Below, in pieces: positions 1 through 7,882 of a stretch of DNA of 33,930 nucleotides (the first letter of the stretch is position 1; each line of letters starts with the position of its first letter). The DNA is from Candidatus Parcubacteria bacterium (GTDB lineage: Bacteria > Patescibacteriota > Patescibacteriia > Magasanikbacterales > UBA922): contig JABGUG010000033.1 in the NCBI GenBank assembly GCA_018646705.1, positions 1-33,930 on the forward strand. The letters run 5' to 3'. Position numbers and translations under genes: made by a program. A model generated the notes under the pieces. It saw only the letters and a list, made by a program, of their open reading frames with translations. It was not told the DNA's origin and did no database searches.

Positions 1-357
1 CATCCCGGTCGCCGGGTAGCTTCGCTACCTTGCGTCGGCCGGCCCTCATGGACCGGGTCGGCGGCGCCAACGGGCACCATATATCGCGTCGATACAGAAC
101 TCACGTTATGACTACCATCAAGTACGCGCAGTACTTCTAGGTAGGAGTGAGACGCAACACCCCGGCTTCGGCTGGGAAAGGAGGAAAGGAGGGACGGGAT
201 TCGACTGCGCGCCGAATCCCAACCCAACTGCATACTTATGTACGAACGTACGAACAGTACGAAATTACGAAAAAGTATATGAGTATGCTGAGGGTTAAAA
301 ACTCAAAATGTCAAAGGTAACAAGAACCCCATCCGCGTAGTGCGAGTGGGGTTTTTT
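1..357 (+). ncRNA. 3' part of a large structured noncoding RNA, family unknown
   Basis: The first 220 bases are strikingly GC-rich against an AT-rich neighbourhood, carry no ORF and fold into consecutive hairpins. A small hairpin GGTAGC/GCTACC (15-29) is followed by a long arm with nested helices 86-89/152-155, 100-104/147-151, 112-116/140-144 and 120-125/131-136. Next come CCCGGC-TTCG-GCTGGG (161-176, a canonical C(UUCG)G tetraloop), GGGATTCG/CGAATCCC (196-220) and a closing helix AACCC..GCATACT / AGTATGC..GGGTT (221-296). An intrinsic terminator follows at 325-357, which sets the plus strand as the transcribed one. The 5' end lies outside the window. ACAGAA at 94-99 recalls RNase P RNA, but the near-invariant P4 strand CGGCUUA is missing, so I do not assign that family. 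The structure is seen in the sequence; the identity is unknown. Confidence 0.6.
325..357 (+). terminator. intrinsic terminator of the left-edge RNA
   Basis: AACCCCA (325-331) pairs with TGGGGTT (347-353), with an inner CGC/GCG extension, and is followed by a T-run ending near 357. It lies just before the promoter at 365, so the RNA upstream and the coiled-coil gene downstream are separate transcription units. Confidence 0.8.
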
Positions 358-364
358 GTTTACA

Positions 365-393
365 TTGACAAGGGGTTTTTTCTATTTTATACT
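365..393 (+). promoter_or_regulatory. sigma70-type promoter for the coiled-coil gene
   Basis: TTGACA (365-370), a 17-bp spacer and TATACT (388-393). The predicted start of transcription near 400 leaves a leader of about 40 nt before the ATG at 439. No clear Shine-Dalgarno sequence is visible. Confidence 0.8.
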
Positions 394-438
394 TGCAATG
401 TGGGACTTAAATAAGTGGGGTCTCTAACCTAAGTATAT

Positions 439-891
439 ATGAGCCAAGACAAAATTTTAGCTAAAGTTAACACAGTCGGAAAAGATCTCAAAAAATTACA
501 GGTCTCTTTTGATAAAAGATCTGGACAAGTTGATAAACAGTTTATACAGGCTGATAAACAGTTTATACAAATTGATAAACGTTTTATACAAATTGATAAA
601 CGTTTTGATAAAATGGATAAAAGGTTCGATGGGGTGGATGAAAGAATAGGTAACATAGATGAAAGACTCGATGTGGTTGCGATAAAAGTTATAAATATTG
701 AAGAAAAATTAGAAACATTTGCTACAAAAAAAGAAATGAATAGAGGTTTTGATTTGATCCTAAATAAGATTGATGGATTTTTGAAATTTTATGGAATTGT
801 TGATAATGAGACAACTGCTTTAAAAAGCGGGTATACTAGGTTAGATGACAGAATTACTGTTGTAGAGCAGAAACTTGGGTTGTCATCATAA
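439..891 (+). CDS. Small heptad-repeat coiled-coil protein, function unknown
   Basis: A 150-aa protein with no signal peptide or membrane segment. Residues 25-75 are a run of seven-residue units of the type DKQFIQx / DKRFIQI / DERIGNI, giving a regular amphipathic pattern that predicts a parallel coiled coil. A less regular helical C-terminal half follows. The DNA of residues 32-56 is itself a 21-nt tandem repeat. The gene is monocistronic, with its own consensus promoter (365-393) and a terminator after 891. Proteins of this type (short, DKRF/DERI-like heptads) are common hypothetical proteins in small bacterial genomes. The coiled coil is clear from the sequence; no function can be assigned. 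Confidence 0.75.
   Translation: MSQDKILAKVNTVGKDLKKLQVSFDKRSGQVDKQFIQADKQFIQIDKRFIQIDKRFDKMDKRFDGVDERIGNIDERLDVVAIKVINIEEKLETFATKKEMNRGFDLILNKIDGFLKFYGIVDNETTALKSGYTRLDDRITVVEQKLGLSS
532..606 (+). repeat. 21-nt in-frame tandem repeat inside the coiled-coil gene
   Basis: Copies begin at 532, 553, 574 and 595, with the core GATAAACAGTTTATACA or GATAAACGTTTTATACA. One unit encodes one heptad (DKQFIQ plus one residue), so copy-number change would lengthen or shorten the coiled coil by whole heptads without changing frame. Confidence 0.75.
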
Positions 892-912
892 AACTAGATT
901 TTTATGTAATAT

Positions 913-940
913 AAAAAACTCTCTAAAATGGGAGTTTTTG
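913..940 (+). terminator. intrinsic terminator after the coiled-coil gene
   Basis: AAAAACTCTC (914-923) pairs with GGGAGTTTTT (930-939) around a short loop and runs into a T-stretch. A second hairpin, AAGGCT/AGCCTT (949-968), follows directly and lies just before the next gene. Confidence 0.7.
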
Positions 941-991
941 TTTATAAAAAGGCTTTAAAAATAGCCTTAATCATGATATTATATACGTACT

Positions 992-2485
992 ATGCTAGAA
1001 ACTATTCTTGTTTATTTGCCAAACAATTTTATTGGATTTTTCCTATTACTCAGCGCATTTATCTTGGGTCTTGTTTTGACATTTGCTATCAAAAAAAGTG
1101 AATGGATTATTTATGGTCTTCTTGTGTGGTTTCCACTTGAGAGTCTTGTACTCATGTATACGCCTATTAGATACTTTGCATATGTGAAGTATATTCCAGA
1201 AGTTATTATGTATGGGCTTGTTGTTGGGGCTTTTATATATTTTTTGAAAAAGAAGGGTAGAATATTACCTCGCCAGCCACTCAATAAATGGATTATAGGT
1301 TTTGTGATTGTAGGTATAATATCACTTGTACTCAATTGGTATAGCACATGGATATGGGCACTTGGAATGCGTCATTTACTCAGATTTGTATTCATGCTTT
1401 TTGTGATTTTGTGGATGGGATATGATAAGCATGTGCTCAAAAAGATTTTAATTTTTGGCGCAGCAATGATAAGTCTTGAGGTTTTCTTTGGGCTAATCCA
1501 ATATTTATCAGGAGGCTATCTAGATAGATTTTTATTTTCATCCAGAGCAGTAACTATAGGAAACGCTGCAATTTTGGCAGGACTTGATCAGTTTTGGGTA
1601 CAAGGAAGTCGTGTATTTGCTACTATGGGACGCTATGATAGATTGGGAAGTTTTGTAGTTATTGGTCTTTTGATGATGTTTCCTTTTCTTTTTTCAATTA
1701 AGCGTGAGAAAGAAAAGATACTATATTTTCTCATGGCATTTTTAGGTCTTATTGTTTTATACCTTACTCAGTCTCGTGCGAGTTGGATAGCCGCATTTAT
1801 GGGTTTTGTAACAGTAGGAGCTATCCTTAGAAGAGATAAACGAGTAATGGCAGTGATGGGTCTCTTTGTCGCAATAGTTGTAGTGTATCTTGTAGGATTT
1901 GCAATAATTAATACAAACGTGTTGTCTATTAGTGATAAACCAAATCAGACTTTGGCTGAGCGTATGTTTGAATCGTTTAGTTTTCAGGGTTGGCGAGATA
2001 GTTATGATGGATATGGAAGAATATTTTTTATTATAAATACACCACGCATGGTAGTGTCACAGCATCCATTTTTTGGTGTAGGTCCTGGACAATATGGTGG
2101 GGGAGTTGCATCAGCATTATTACATACAGATGTTTATGACAGATTACATTTACCGTTCGGTATACAAAATATTTATGGTCAAATTGATAATAATTGGTTA
2201 AGTATTTGGGGTGAAGTAGGAACTCTTGGTTTGATAATGTGGATAGGTTTTTTTGTAACCATTATAAAAATGTCGTGCCATGTGAGGAAAAATTCAGATA
2301 ATTCATTTGAAAAATTAATTGCAGAAGGGCTTGTAGGATTGACGGTTGGTATGATGGCTATTGGATTTTTTGGCCCGTATTATGAATTTAGATCACTCAT
2401 GTTTTATTATTGGACGATTGTAGGAATTGTAGCACTTATGTGGCATCATGAAAGGAACAAAGGAAATATTTTAAATGCAGAATAA
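992..2485 (+). CDS. O-antigen polymerase/ligase family membrane protein (Wzy_C)
   Basis: A 497-aa polytopic inner-membrane protein with about ten hydrophobic segments. It joins lipid-linked glycan units, either polymerising them or transferring them to an acceptor; the family does not reveal which. The family signature is seen as TQSRASW (about residues 259-265) after a membrane segment. It is followed by a large extracytoplasmic loop around residues 345-410 that contains QHPFFGVGPGQY, then NNWLSIWGEVG leading into the last membrane segments. It lacks the TPR tail found on the two related proteins downstream (18200, 21078). It opens a same-strand run with two radical SAM genes and a glycosyltransferase, which points to surface polysaccharide work. 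The start is the first ATG after the terminator region; a TA-rich stretch immediately upstream could be a -10 for a very short leader. Confidence 0.8.
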   Translation: MLETILVYLPNNFIGFFLLLSAFILGLVLTFAIKKSEWIIYGLLVWFPLESLVLMYTPIRYFAYVKYIPEVIMYGLVVGAFIYFLKKKGRILPRQPLNKWIIGFVIVGIISLVLNWYSTWIWALGMRHLLRFVFMLFVILWMGYDKHVLKKILIFGAAMISLEVFFGLIQYLSGGYLDRFLFSSRAVTIGNAAILAGLDQFWVQGSRVFATMGRYDRLGSFVVIGLLMMFPFLFSIKREKEKILYFLMAFLGLIVLYLTQSRASWIAAFMGFVTVGAILRRDKRVMAVMGLFVAIVVVYLVGFAIINTNVLSISDKPNQTLAERMFESFSFQGWRDSYDGYGRIFFIINTPRMVVSQHPFFGVGPGQYGGGVASALLHTDVYDRLHLPFGIQNIYGQIDNNWLSIWGEVGTLGLIMWIGFFVTIIKMSCHVRKNSDNSFEKLIAEGLVGLTVGMMAIGFFGPYYEFRSLMFYYWTIVGIVALMWHHERNKGNILNAE

Positions 2486-2509
2486 TTAAGATAAAACAGG
2501 ATATTATTA

Positions 2510-3526
2510 GTGAATATTTTTATGTCTAAAAAAGTTCAACAACCTGTAGATTGCGTGCTTGGTATTACATACAATTGTAATGCACGTTGTGTAATGTGTG
2601 ATATTTGGAAGATTAAAGATTTTCCAGAGTTACCTGTTGAAGAATATAGTAAGTTACCATCAAACCTGCGTGATATAAATATTTCAGGAGGTGAACCATT
2701 TTTGCGTAAAGATATTGCAGATATTATTAAGGTAGTTCAAAAGGCTGCACCAAAGGCTCGTATGGTAATTTCTACCAATGGATTTATGCCTGAACTTATT
2801 GAGCGTCAGATGAAAAAGATACTAAAAATTAAACCAGATATTGGTGTTGCTGTTTCAGTAGACGGGTATGGTAAGATGCACGAAGAGATCAGACGTATAC
2901 CAAATGCTTGGGAAAAGGTTACAGAGACAATAGAGCGCCTTCAGGGTCTTGGTATGACAAATCTTCGCATGGCGTTCACCATCTTGCCACAAAATATAAA
3001 AGATTTTGGTAAGGTGTATGATGAGACACAGAAGCGAGGAATTCAGTTTACACATGCCTTTGCGCAAAGTTCAGAACATTATTTTGGTGGAGCAACACAT
3101 GATGGTAATAAACCAAATTTAAAAGAACTTAAGAAACAATATTTGCATGTGATTAATCATGAATTAAAATCATGGCACCCAAAGAAATGGGTGAGAGCAT
3201 TTTTTTCTCATGGACTTTATAAATTTAGTATTGAAAAAAAACAAGTATTAAATAATGATCCAGGTACAAAGTTTTTTTACCTTGATCCACGTGGTGTTGT
3301 GTATCCTTCCGTTGTTCACAATTATCCAATGGGCAATATTTTGAATTATGATACATGGGATGACCTTTGGTATGGGTGGCGTGCATATGAAGCACGAAAT
3401 AAAGTTAGCACAATTGGACAACCAGCTTGGATGATATGTACAGCTCGTAGCGCAATAAAGAAAAATCCACACAAAGTAGCGTGTTGGGTATTTAAGAATA
3501 AAATTGGGGGAATGAGAGATTTATAA
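2510..3526 (+). CDS. Radical SAM protein with degenerate SPASM-like tail
   Basis: A 338-aa enzyme predicted to bind a 4Fe-4S cluster through C23-x3-C27-x2-C30 (CNARCVMC) and to cleave S-adenosylmethionine. NISGGEPF is the SAM-binding GGE motif. The C-terminal part has the SPASM layout (GVVYPS...MGNIL), but the cysteine normally following the proline is serine and the earlier one is absent. Two late cysteines (WMIC, VACW) remain. An auxiliary cluster is therefore incomplete or ligated differently. GTG at 2510 is preferred because AGGA lies 8 nt upstream; ATG at 2522 is the alternative. It is followed after 2 nt by a second radical SAM gene, so the two are surely co-transcribed. The substrate is unknown; the context suggests modification of a glycan or a surface peptide. 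Confidence 0.8.
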   Translation: MNIFMSKKVQQPVDCVLGITYNCNARCVMCDIWKIKDFPELPVEEYSKLPSNLRDINISGGEPFLRKDIADIIKVVQKAAPKARMVISTNGFMPELIERQMKKILKIKPDIGVAVSVDGYGKMHEEIRRIPNAWEKVTETIERLQGLGMTNLRMAFTILPQNIKDFGKVYDETQKRGIQFTHAFAQSSEHYFGGATHDGNKPNLKELKKQYLHVINHELKSWHPKKWVRAFFSHGLYKFSIEKKQVLNNDPGTKFFYLDPRGVVYPSVVHNYPMGNILNYDTWDDLWYGWRAYEARNKVSTIGQPAWMICTARSAIKKNPHKVACWVFKNKIGGMRDL

Positions 3527-3528
3527 AT

Positions 3529-4638
3529 ATGAATGTTAAACGATTTAAAAAATATAGTGTTCTAGCTTTGAAAAAAATAATCAATCATATTCGGACTGAG
3601 ATTTTTTTGCGTACAGGAAAGTGGATGCCACGTCCAATGAAAATATATTATTTGCTTACAAACAAATGTAATTATAAATGTATCATGTGCCCGCAATGGG
3701 AATGTGGCATAAAAGAGAATCCAAAGGACTATATTGGTGAGGATGAGATGAAACGTATTATTGATGAAGCATCTCGTATGGGGATTTATGAATTTGGTGT
3801 TTCAGGTGGTGAGACGCTTATTTATCATAAGAAGATGTTTAACCTTCTTGAATACGCAAACAAAAAAGGTCTTTATACTCATTTTGTTACTAATGGAGCT
3901 TTGCTTTCAAAGGACTATATTCAAAAATATAATGACATGGGTGGTGGACACATATCTTTATCAATTGATGCGATAGGGGATAAACACGATGAACTTCGTG
4001 GTATGCCAGGAGCATATGGTGCTATTGAAAATGTCCTTAAAATTTTTAAAGAAAATTCGTTTCCAAATATTTTACTTAAGATCAACACAGTATTGTCAGG
4101 TGGTAATTTTGATTATATTATTGATGTATTAAAACTTGCTATTGAAAATAATTCAGTAATATTTGTACAGCCCTACGATGTGTATGATTATGATAAGAAG
4201 TTGGATTCAGACGAAAAAGAAGAAAAATTTTCATTGTGGGTAAAAAAAGAACAGCAAGAAAAATTGAAACAAGTAATAGACAAAATGATTGAATTAAAAA
4301 AGAAACATCCACAAATTATTTTAAATGAAGAAAAGCATATACGAGCAATGTATGGTTACTTTGTAAAATGCAAAGTAGACCAAACATGTTTTGCAGGTAT
4401 GGATAATGTAAGTATTATGCCAAATGGCAAAGTTTCATTTTGTAAGTACGGTGAATATTCTGATCTAAAAGAACAAAGTTTGAAAGAATTTTTAAATAGT
4501 AAAAAAAGAAAAGAAGTGGTGAGAGACAGTTTGAAATGCAAGCATGGATGTTTGTTGTCTTGCATGTTTCGCCCATCTTTGGGTGAGATGCTTACCAGCG
4601 GACCAAAGCAATTTTTGAAATTAGTCAAAAGTAAATAA
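3529..4638 (+). CDS. Radical SAM/SPASM domain protein
   Basis: A 369-aa protein. The radical SAM cluster motif is C47-x3-C51-x2-C54 (CNYKCIMC), with GVSGGETL as the GGE motif. In contrast to its upstream neighbour, the C-terminus keeps a full-looking SPASM cysteine set: TCFAG, then GKVSFC, then KCKHGCLLSC (C-x3-C-x3-C). Auxiliary Fe-S clusters are therefore likely. The N-terminal 35 residues are basic and helical. The gene sits 2 nt after the first radical SAM gene and 2 nt before a GT4 gene, in an operon with glycan enzymes. SPASM proteins are best known for modifying peptides, but others act on sugars or lipids; here the substrate cannot be told from the sequence. Confidence 0.82.
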   Translation: MNVKRFKKYSVLALKKIINHIRTEIFLRTGKWMPRPMKIYYLLTNKCNYKCIMCPQWECGIKENPKDYIGEDEMKRIIDEASRMGIYEFGVSGGETLIYHKKMFNLLEYANKKGLYTHFVTNGALLSKDYIQKYNDMGGGHISLSIDAIGDKHDELRGMPGAYGAIENVLKIFKENSFPNILLKINTVLSGGNFDYIIDVLKLAIENNSVIFVQPYDVYDYDKKLDSDEKEEKFSLWVKKEQQEKLKQVIDKMIELKKKHPQIILNEEKHIRAMYGYFVKCKVDQTCFAGMDNVSIMPNGKVSFCKYGEYSDLKEQSLKEFLNSKKRKEVVRDSLKCKHGCLLSCMFRPSLGEMLTSGPKQFLKLVKSK

Positions 4639-4640
4639 GT

Positions 4641-5840
4641 ATGAAAATAGTACTTGTAAATAAATATTGGTATATGCGCGGAGGCTCAGAGAGAGTTGTC
4701 TTTGCAACGAAAAAATTACTCGAAAGTGCTGGTCACAAAGTAGAGATTTTTGGTCTGAAGCATCCTGAAAATATAATAGAAAACAATTATTTTATTGATC
4801 ACATTAGTTACTCAGGAGCAAAAGGCCTGAACAAATTACGCATGGCATGCAAATCAATATATAACAAAGATGCAAAAAATAAATTTGAAAAGTTACTTAT
4901 AGATTTTAAACCAGATGTAGTTCATTTTCATAATATTTATCATCAGCTTTCTTTTTCTCTTCTGGACGTAGTGCGACAAAGAAATATACCATCAGTCATG
5001 ACACTGCATGATTACAAAATGATTAGCCCAAATTATAATATGTTCCATCATGGTAAAATAGATGAGACATGTTGTGGTAAAAAATATTATAAGTGTATAC
5101 TGAATAATTGTATGGAAAACATGGGAGAGAGCATTGTGGCAACCTTAGAAGCATGTATGCGTAAGTGGAAAAAATATTCAGATGTAATTGATGCATATAT
5201 TGCACCAAGTGAATTTGTACGAGAAAAACATATTGCACATGGTATCAATAAAGCACATATATCTACCGTAGCAAATCCTGTAGATGAAGTAGATATTTCT
5301 TCTTCTGAGAAAGATGGCGGATATGTATTATTTTTTGGTAGACTGTCAGCAGAAAAAGGGCTTGATGTGTTACTTGATGCTTCAAAACAGATTCCAGATA
5401 TACTAATCAAGATTGTGGGCACAGGGCCTATGGAGAGTATTTTAAAATCTAGAATCAGAGATGAGCAGTTGAATAATGTAGAGCTTCTAGGATTCAAACA
5501 AGACAAAGATCTTGATAAACTTATATCTCATGCCCAATTAGTCGTAGCACCATCTGTTTGGTATGAGGTATTGGGGCTTAGTATTTTAGAGGCAAAATTA
5601 GCTGGAAAAGTTGTTGTAGGAAGTGAAATAGGAGCTATACCAGAATCATTACCATCTGAATTATTATGCAAACCAAGTGACAGTGGTGACCTTGCTCAGA
5701 AGATGCAGACATGGTATGGTGCACCATTTGAAAAAATAAATAGTCTTGGAAAACAATTTCGCAAAGAAGTACAAGAAAAACATAATCCAAAAAAATATCT
5801 AGATGAAATACTTAGTACTTATGAAAGGATATCCAAATAA
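4641..5840 (+). CDS. GT4-family glycosyltransferase
   Basis: A 399-aa cytoplasmic GT-B fold enzyme expected to transfer a sugar from a nucleotide-sugar to a lipid-linked acceptor. The N-terminal domain starts with the typical MKIVLVNKYWYMRGGSERV loop. The C-terminal domain has FFGRLSAEKG, VGTGPM and the E-x7-E motif (EVLGLSILE) for the donor nucleotide. An insertion with four cysteines (ETCCGKKYYKCILNNC, about residues 147-162) follows HDYKMISPN, a feature of one GT4 subgroup that may be structural or metal-binding. The gene follows the radical SAM pair with 2-nt spacing, and its end overlaps the start of the next gene, so it is part of that operon. Sugar specificity is unknown. Confidence 0.88.
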   Translation: MKIVLVNKYWYMRGGSERVVFATKKLLESAGHKVEIFGLKHPENIIENNYFIDHISYSGAKGLNKLRMACKSIYNKDAKNKFEKLLIDFKPDVVHFHNIYHQLSFSLLDVVRQRNIPSVMTLHDYKMISPNYNMFHHGKIDETCCGKKYYKCILNNCMENMGESIVATLEACMRKWKKYSDVIDAYIAPSEFVREKHIAHGINKAHISTVANPVDEVDISSSEKDGGYVLFFGRLSAEKGLDVLLDASKQIPDILIKIVGTGPMESILKSRIRDEQLNNVELLGFKQDKDLDKLISHAQLVVAPSVWYEVLGLSILEAKLAGKVVVGSEIGAIPESLPSELLCKPSDSGDLAQKMQTWYGAPFEKINSLGKQFRKEVQEKHNPKKYLDEILSTYERISK

Positions 5841-7815
5841 ATATACATTTTTTGTAGTAGCGCTTGCAATGCTATTTTTTGCATTGCCTGTTTTTGCTAA
5901 GCCTGCTCCTATGTTGGCAAATTATTATTTAGATGTATTACAGAATAATAGTAGTTTTATTTCTAATATGGCACGATATGATGTGCTAGTACTTACTCCT
6001 ACTCAAATTGCTGCACGCGGCAGTGTAGTCAGTGCAATAAGGAAAAAAAATCCAGACATTATAATTTTGGCATATGTGCCGTCTCAGAGTTACAATTACA
6101 TATATTCTTCTAATGACATATTGTTTAAAAACATGAACGTACAAGATTCATGGTGGCTTCGTGATAGTAGTGGAAAACAAATTTCAACATGGAATGGAAT
6201 TTATAATACAAACATGGATCATGGTTGGAGTAGATATTTGGTAGAATTTTGTAATAATTATATTACATCTCTTGACCATGTTGATGGTATATTTTTTGAT
6301 ATGGTTTCAGAAAATATTTCGTGGGCAAATGGTGGGAATGTAGATATGAATGGTGATGGAAATAAAGATAGCGCAAATCAGGCTGATGCTCTATGGCGTG
6401 AGCGAACACAATATTTACTCAAGTATTCTGAAGATAATTTGAACACAGATTATATTATAATTAATGGTAGTTCGCATGCAGACTTTCAAAAATATGTGAA
6501 TGGGCGCATGTTTGAGACATTTCCTACGCCGTGGGAAAACGATGGTGCATGGTCCACTATTATGAATAATCTTGTGCGTATTAAAAAAGATAATATTAAA
6601 CCTAACTTATTTATTTTTAATAGTAATACAAATAATACCGGAAACAGTAGTGATTACAAGACTATGAGATTTGGTATTACAAGTAGTCTGTTGGAAGATG
6701 ATGTGTATTCTTCTTTTGATTATGGAGATGAGAGCCATGGACAGACATGGTGGTATGATGAATATGATGTTGATTTGGGTAACCCTATTTCAAAATCAAG
6801 CTCGAAACAATCGCATAGCATTTATAAGGAAGATGTATGGCGTCGTAATTTTGAAAATGGTATTTCAATTGTAAATAGTACAAATAATAAACAAACAATA
6901 GATTTGGGTGGTGAATACGAAAAAATTCATGGGTCACAAGATTCACAAACAAATGACGGGGCTATTGTTTCAGAAGTTTCTATACCAGGAGAAGATGGAC
7001 TTCTACTACTCAAGACGTTTGAAACATTAAACGATTTGGTATTTACCAACGGTGCCTTTTTACGTTTTTTCCGCACAGATGGATCGCGTGTACGTAATGG
7101 TTTTTTTGTATTTGAAGATGGAGAAAAAGGTGGAGTGCAGATTGCTCATATTGATATTGATAATAATGGTAAACGTGATTTGGTGGTAGCTCGTCGGAAT
7201 AAAATAATGGCATGGCGTGATGACGGTCAGCTTTATCTAAAAGTATATCCATACGGCGGTCGTTATACTGGAAATCTTGTTTTGGCTGTAGGAGATCTCA
7301 ATGGAGATAGAAAAATGGAAATATATGTAGCCCCTACAGAAGGCCATGCAGAGCCTATACGTGTATACACACGGTATGGTAGGAAGATGCGCAAAGATTT
7401 CTATCCATTTGGAACAGGTTATACAGGAGGTTATACAATGGCTATTGGAGACACAGATCCTGTAATAAATAGCAATCAATTATTTATAGGGAGTCTCAGC
7501 GGCAGACCAGTGGTCTCAGTTTTTTCATATAGATTTGATCAATTATACAAATGGGATGCATTTGAGTCATGGTTTACTGGAGGAGTCTACGTAGCAGCAG
7601 GAGACGTAGATGGGGATGGAATTGATGAGGTTGTCACAGGAAAAGGTGTTGGTGGTAAACCTCTTGTAAAAATATTTGATATTACAGGGAAGCTCAAATA
7701 TCCAGAGTTTAGCGCATACTCAAGTTTTGGAAATCCAGGAATAGATGTACGTGTAGTTGATGTGGACTTTGATGGAAGGGAAGATATAGTAGGAGTGAGT
7801 GAAGGCGCATTCTAA
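5821..7815 (+). CDS. Secreted GHL15-like glycosidase with FG-GAP/propeller-type C-terminus
   Basis: A 664-aa exported protein. A hydrophobic signal sequence (FFVVALAMLFFALPVFA) ends near AKPAP. Residues about 35-330 resemble the hypothetical glycosyl hydrolase family GHL15: YYLDVLQ, a strand with LVLTPTQIAARG, IIILAYVP, then DGIFFDMV, which places an Asp at the usual end-of-strand position, and IIINGSS. The C-terminal part contains repeats of the D-x-D-x-D-G type (DIDNNGKRD, DLNGDRKME, DVDGDGIDE, DVDFDGRED), as in calcium-binding FG-GAP/VCBS blades. It probably cleaves or binds extracellular glycan. ATG at 5821 is chosen because it shortens the overlap with the upstream gene; ATG at 5803 (MKYLVL...) is equally in frame. 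It ends the operon at a bidirectional terminator. Confidence 0.72.
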   Translation: MKGYPNKYTFFVVALAMLFFALPVFAKPAPMLANYYLDVLQNNSSFISNMARYDVLVLTPTQIAARGSVVSAIRKKNPDIIILAYVPSQSYNYIYSSNDILFKNMNVQDSWWLRDSSGKQISTWNGIYNTNMDHGWSRYLVEFCNNYITSLDHVDGIFFDMVSENISWANGGNVDMNGDGNKDSANQADALWRERTQYLLKYSEDNLNTDYIIINGSSHADFQKYVNGRMFETFPTPWENDGAWSTIMNNLVRIKKDNIKPNLFIFNSNTNNTGNSSDYKTMRFGITSSLLEDDVYSSFDYGDESHGQTWWYDEYDVDLGNPISKSSSKQSHSIYKEDVWRRNFENGISIVNSTNNKQTIDLGGEYEKIHGSQDSQTNDGAIVSEVSIPGEDGLLLLKTFETLNDLVFTNGAFLRFFRTDGSRVRNGFFVFEDGEKGGVQIAHIDIDNNGKRDLVVARRNKIMAWRDDGQLYLKVYPYGGRYTGNLVLAVGDLNGDRKMEIYVAPTEGHAEPIRVYTRYGRKMRKDFYPFGTGYTGGYTMAIGDTDPVINSNQLFIGSLSGRPVVSVFSYRFDQLYKWDAFESWFTGGVYVAAGDVDGDGIDEVVTGKGVGGKPLVKIFDITGKLKYPEFSAYSSFGNPGIDVRVVDVDFDGREDIVGVSEGAF

Positions 7816-7835
7816 AGTCTTAATTTTTTAGAAAA

Positions 7836-7867
7836 TAAAAACCACTCTATTTCTAGAGTGGTTTTTT
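7836..7867. terminator. bidirectional terminator between convergent genes
   Basis: AAAACCACTCTA and TAGAGTGGTTTT form a near-perfect stem with A-runs on one side and T-runs on the other, so it can stop transcription in both directions. It separates the plus-strand GHL15-like gene from the minus-strand GT4 gene that ends at 7883. Confidence 0.85.
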
Positions 7868-7882
7868 AATCTACGTTATCTT

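Noticed and set aside
81-116. RNase P RNA 3' end (ACAGAA ... TTATG)
   Set aside because: The near-invariant P4 strand CGGCUUA that should follow ACAGAA is absent (CTCACGTTAT instead), the upstream AGAUAAAUG element is not seen, and more than 200 nt of further structure follow.
191-225. tRNA-like T-arm or tmRNA end (GGGATTCGACTG)
   Set aside because: The segment forms a plain 8-bp hairpin with a 9-nt loop; there is no acceptor stem, no CCA and no recognisable tag reading frame.
5087-5506. 139-aa minus-strand ORF within the GT4 gene
   Set aside because: It is antisense to a gene with intact GT4 motifs; no promoter or domain supports it.
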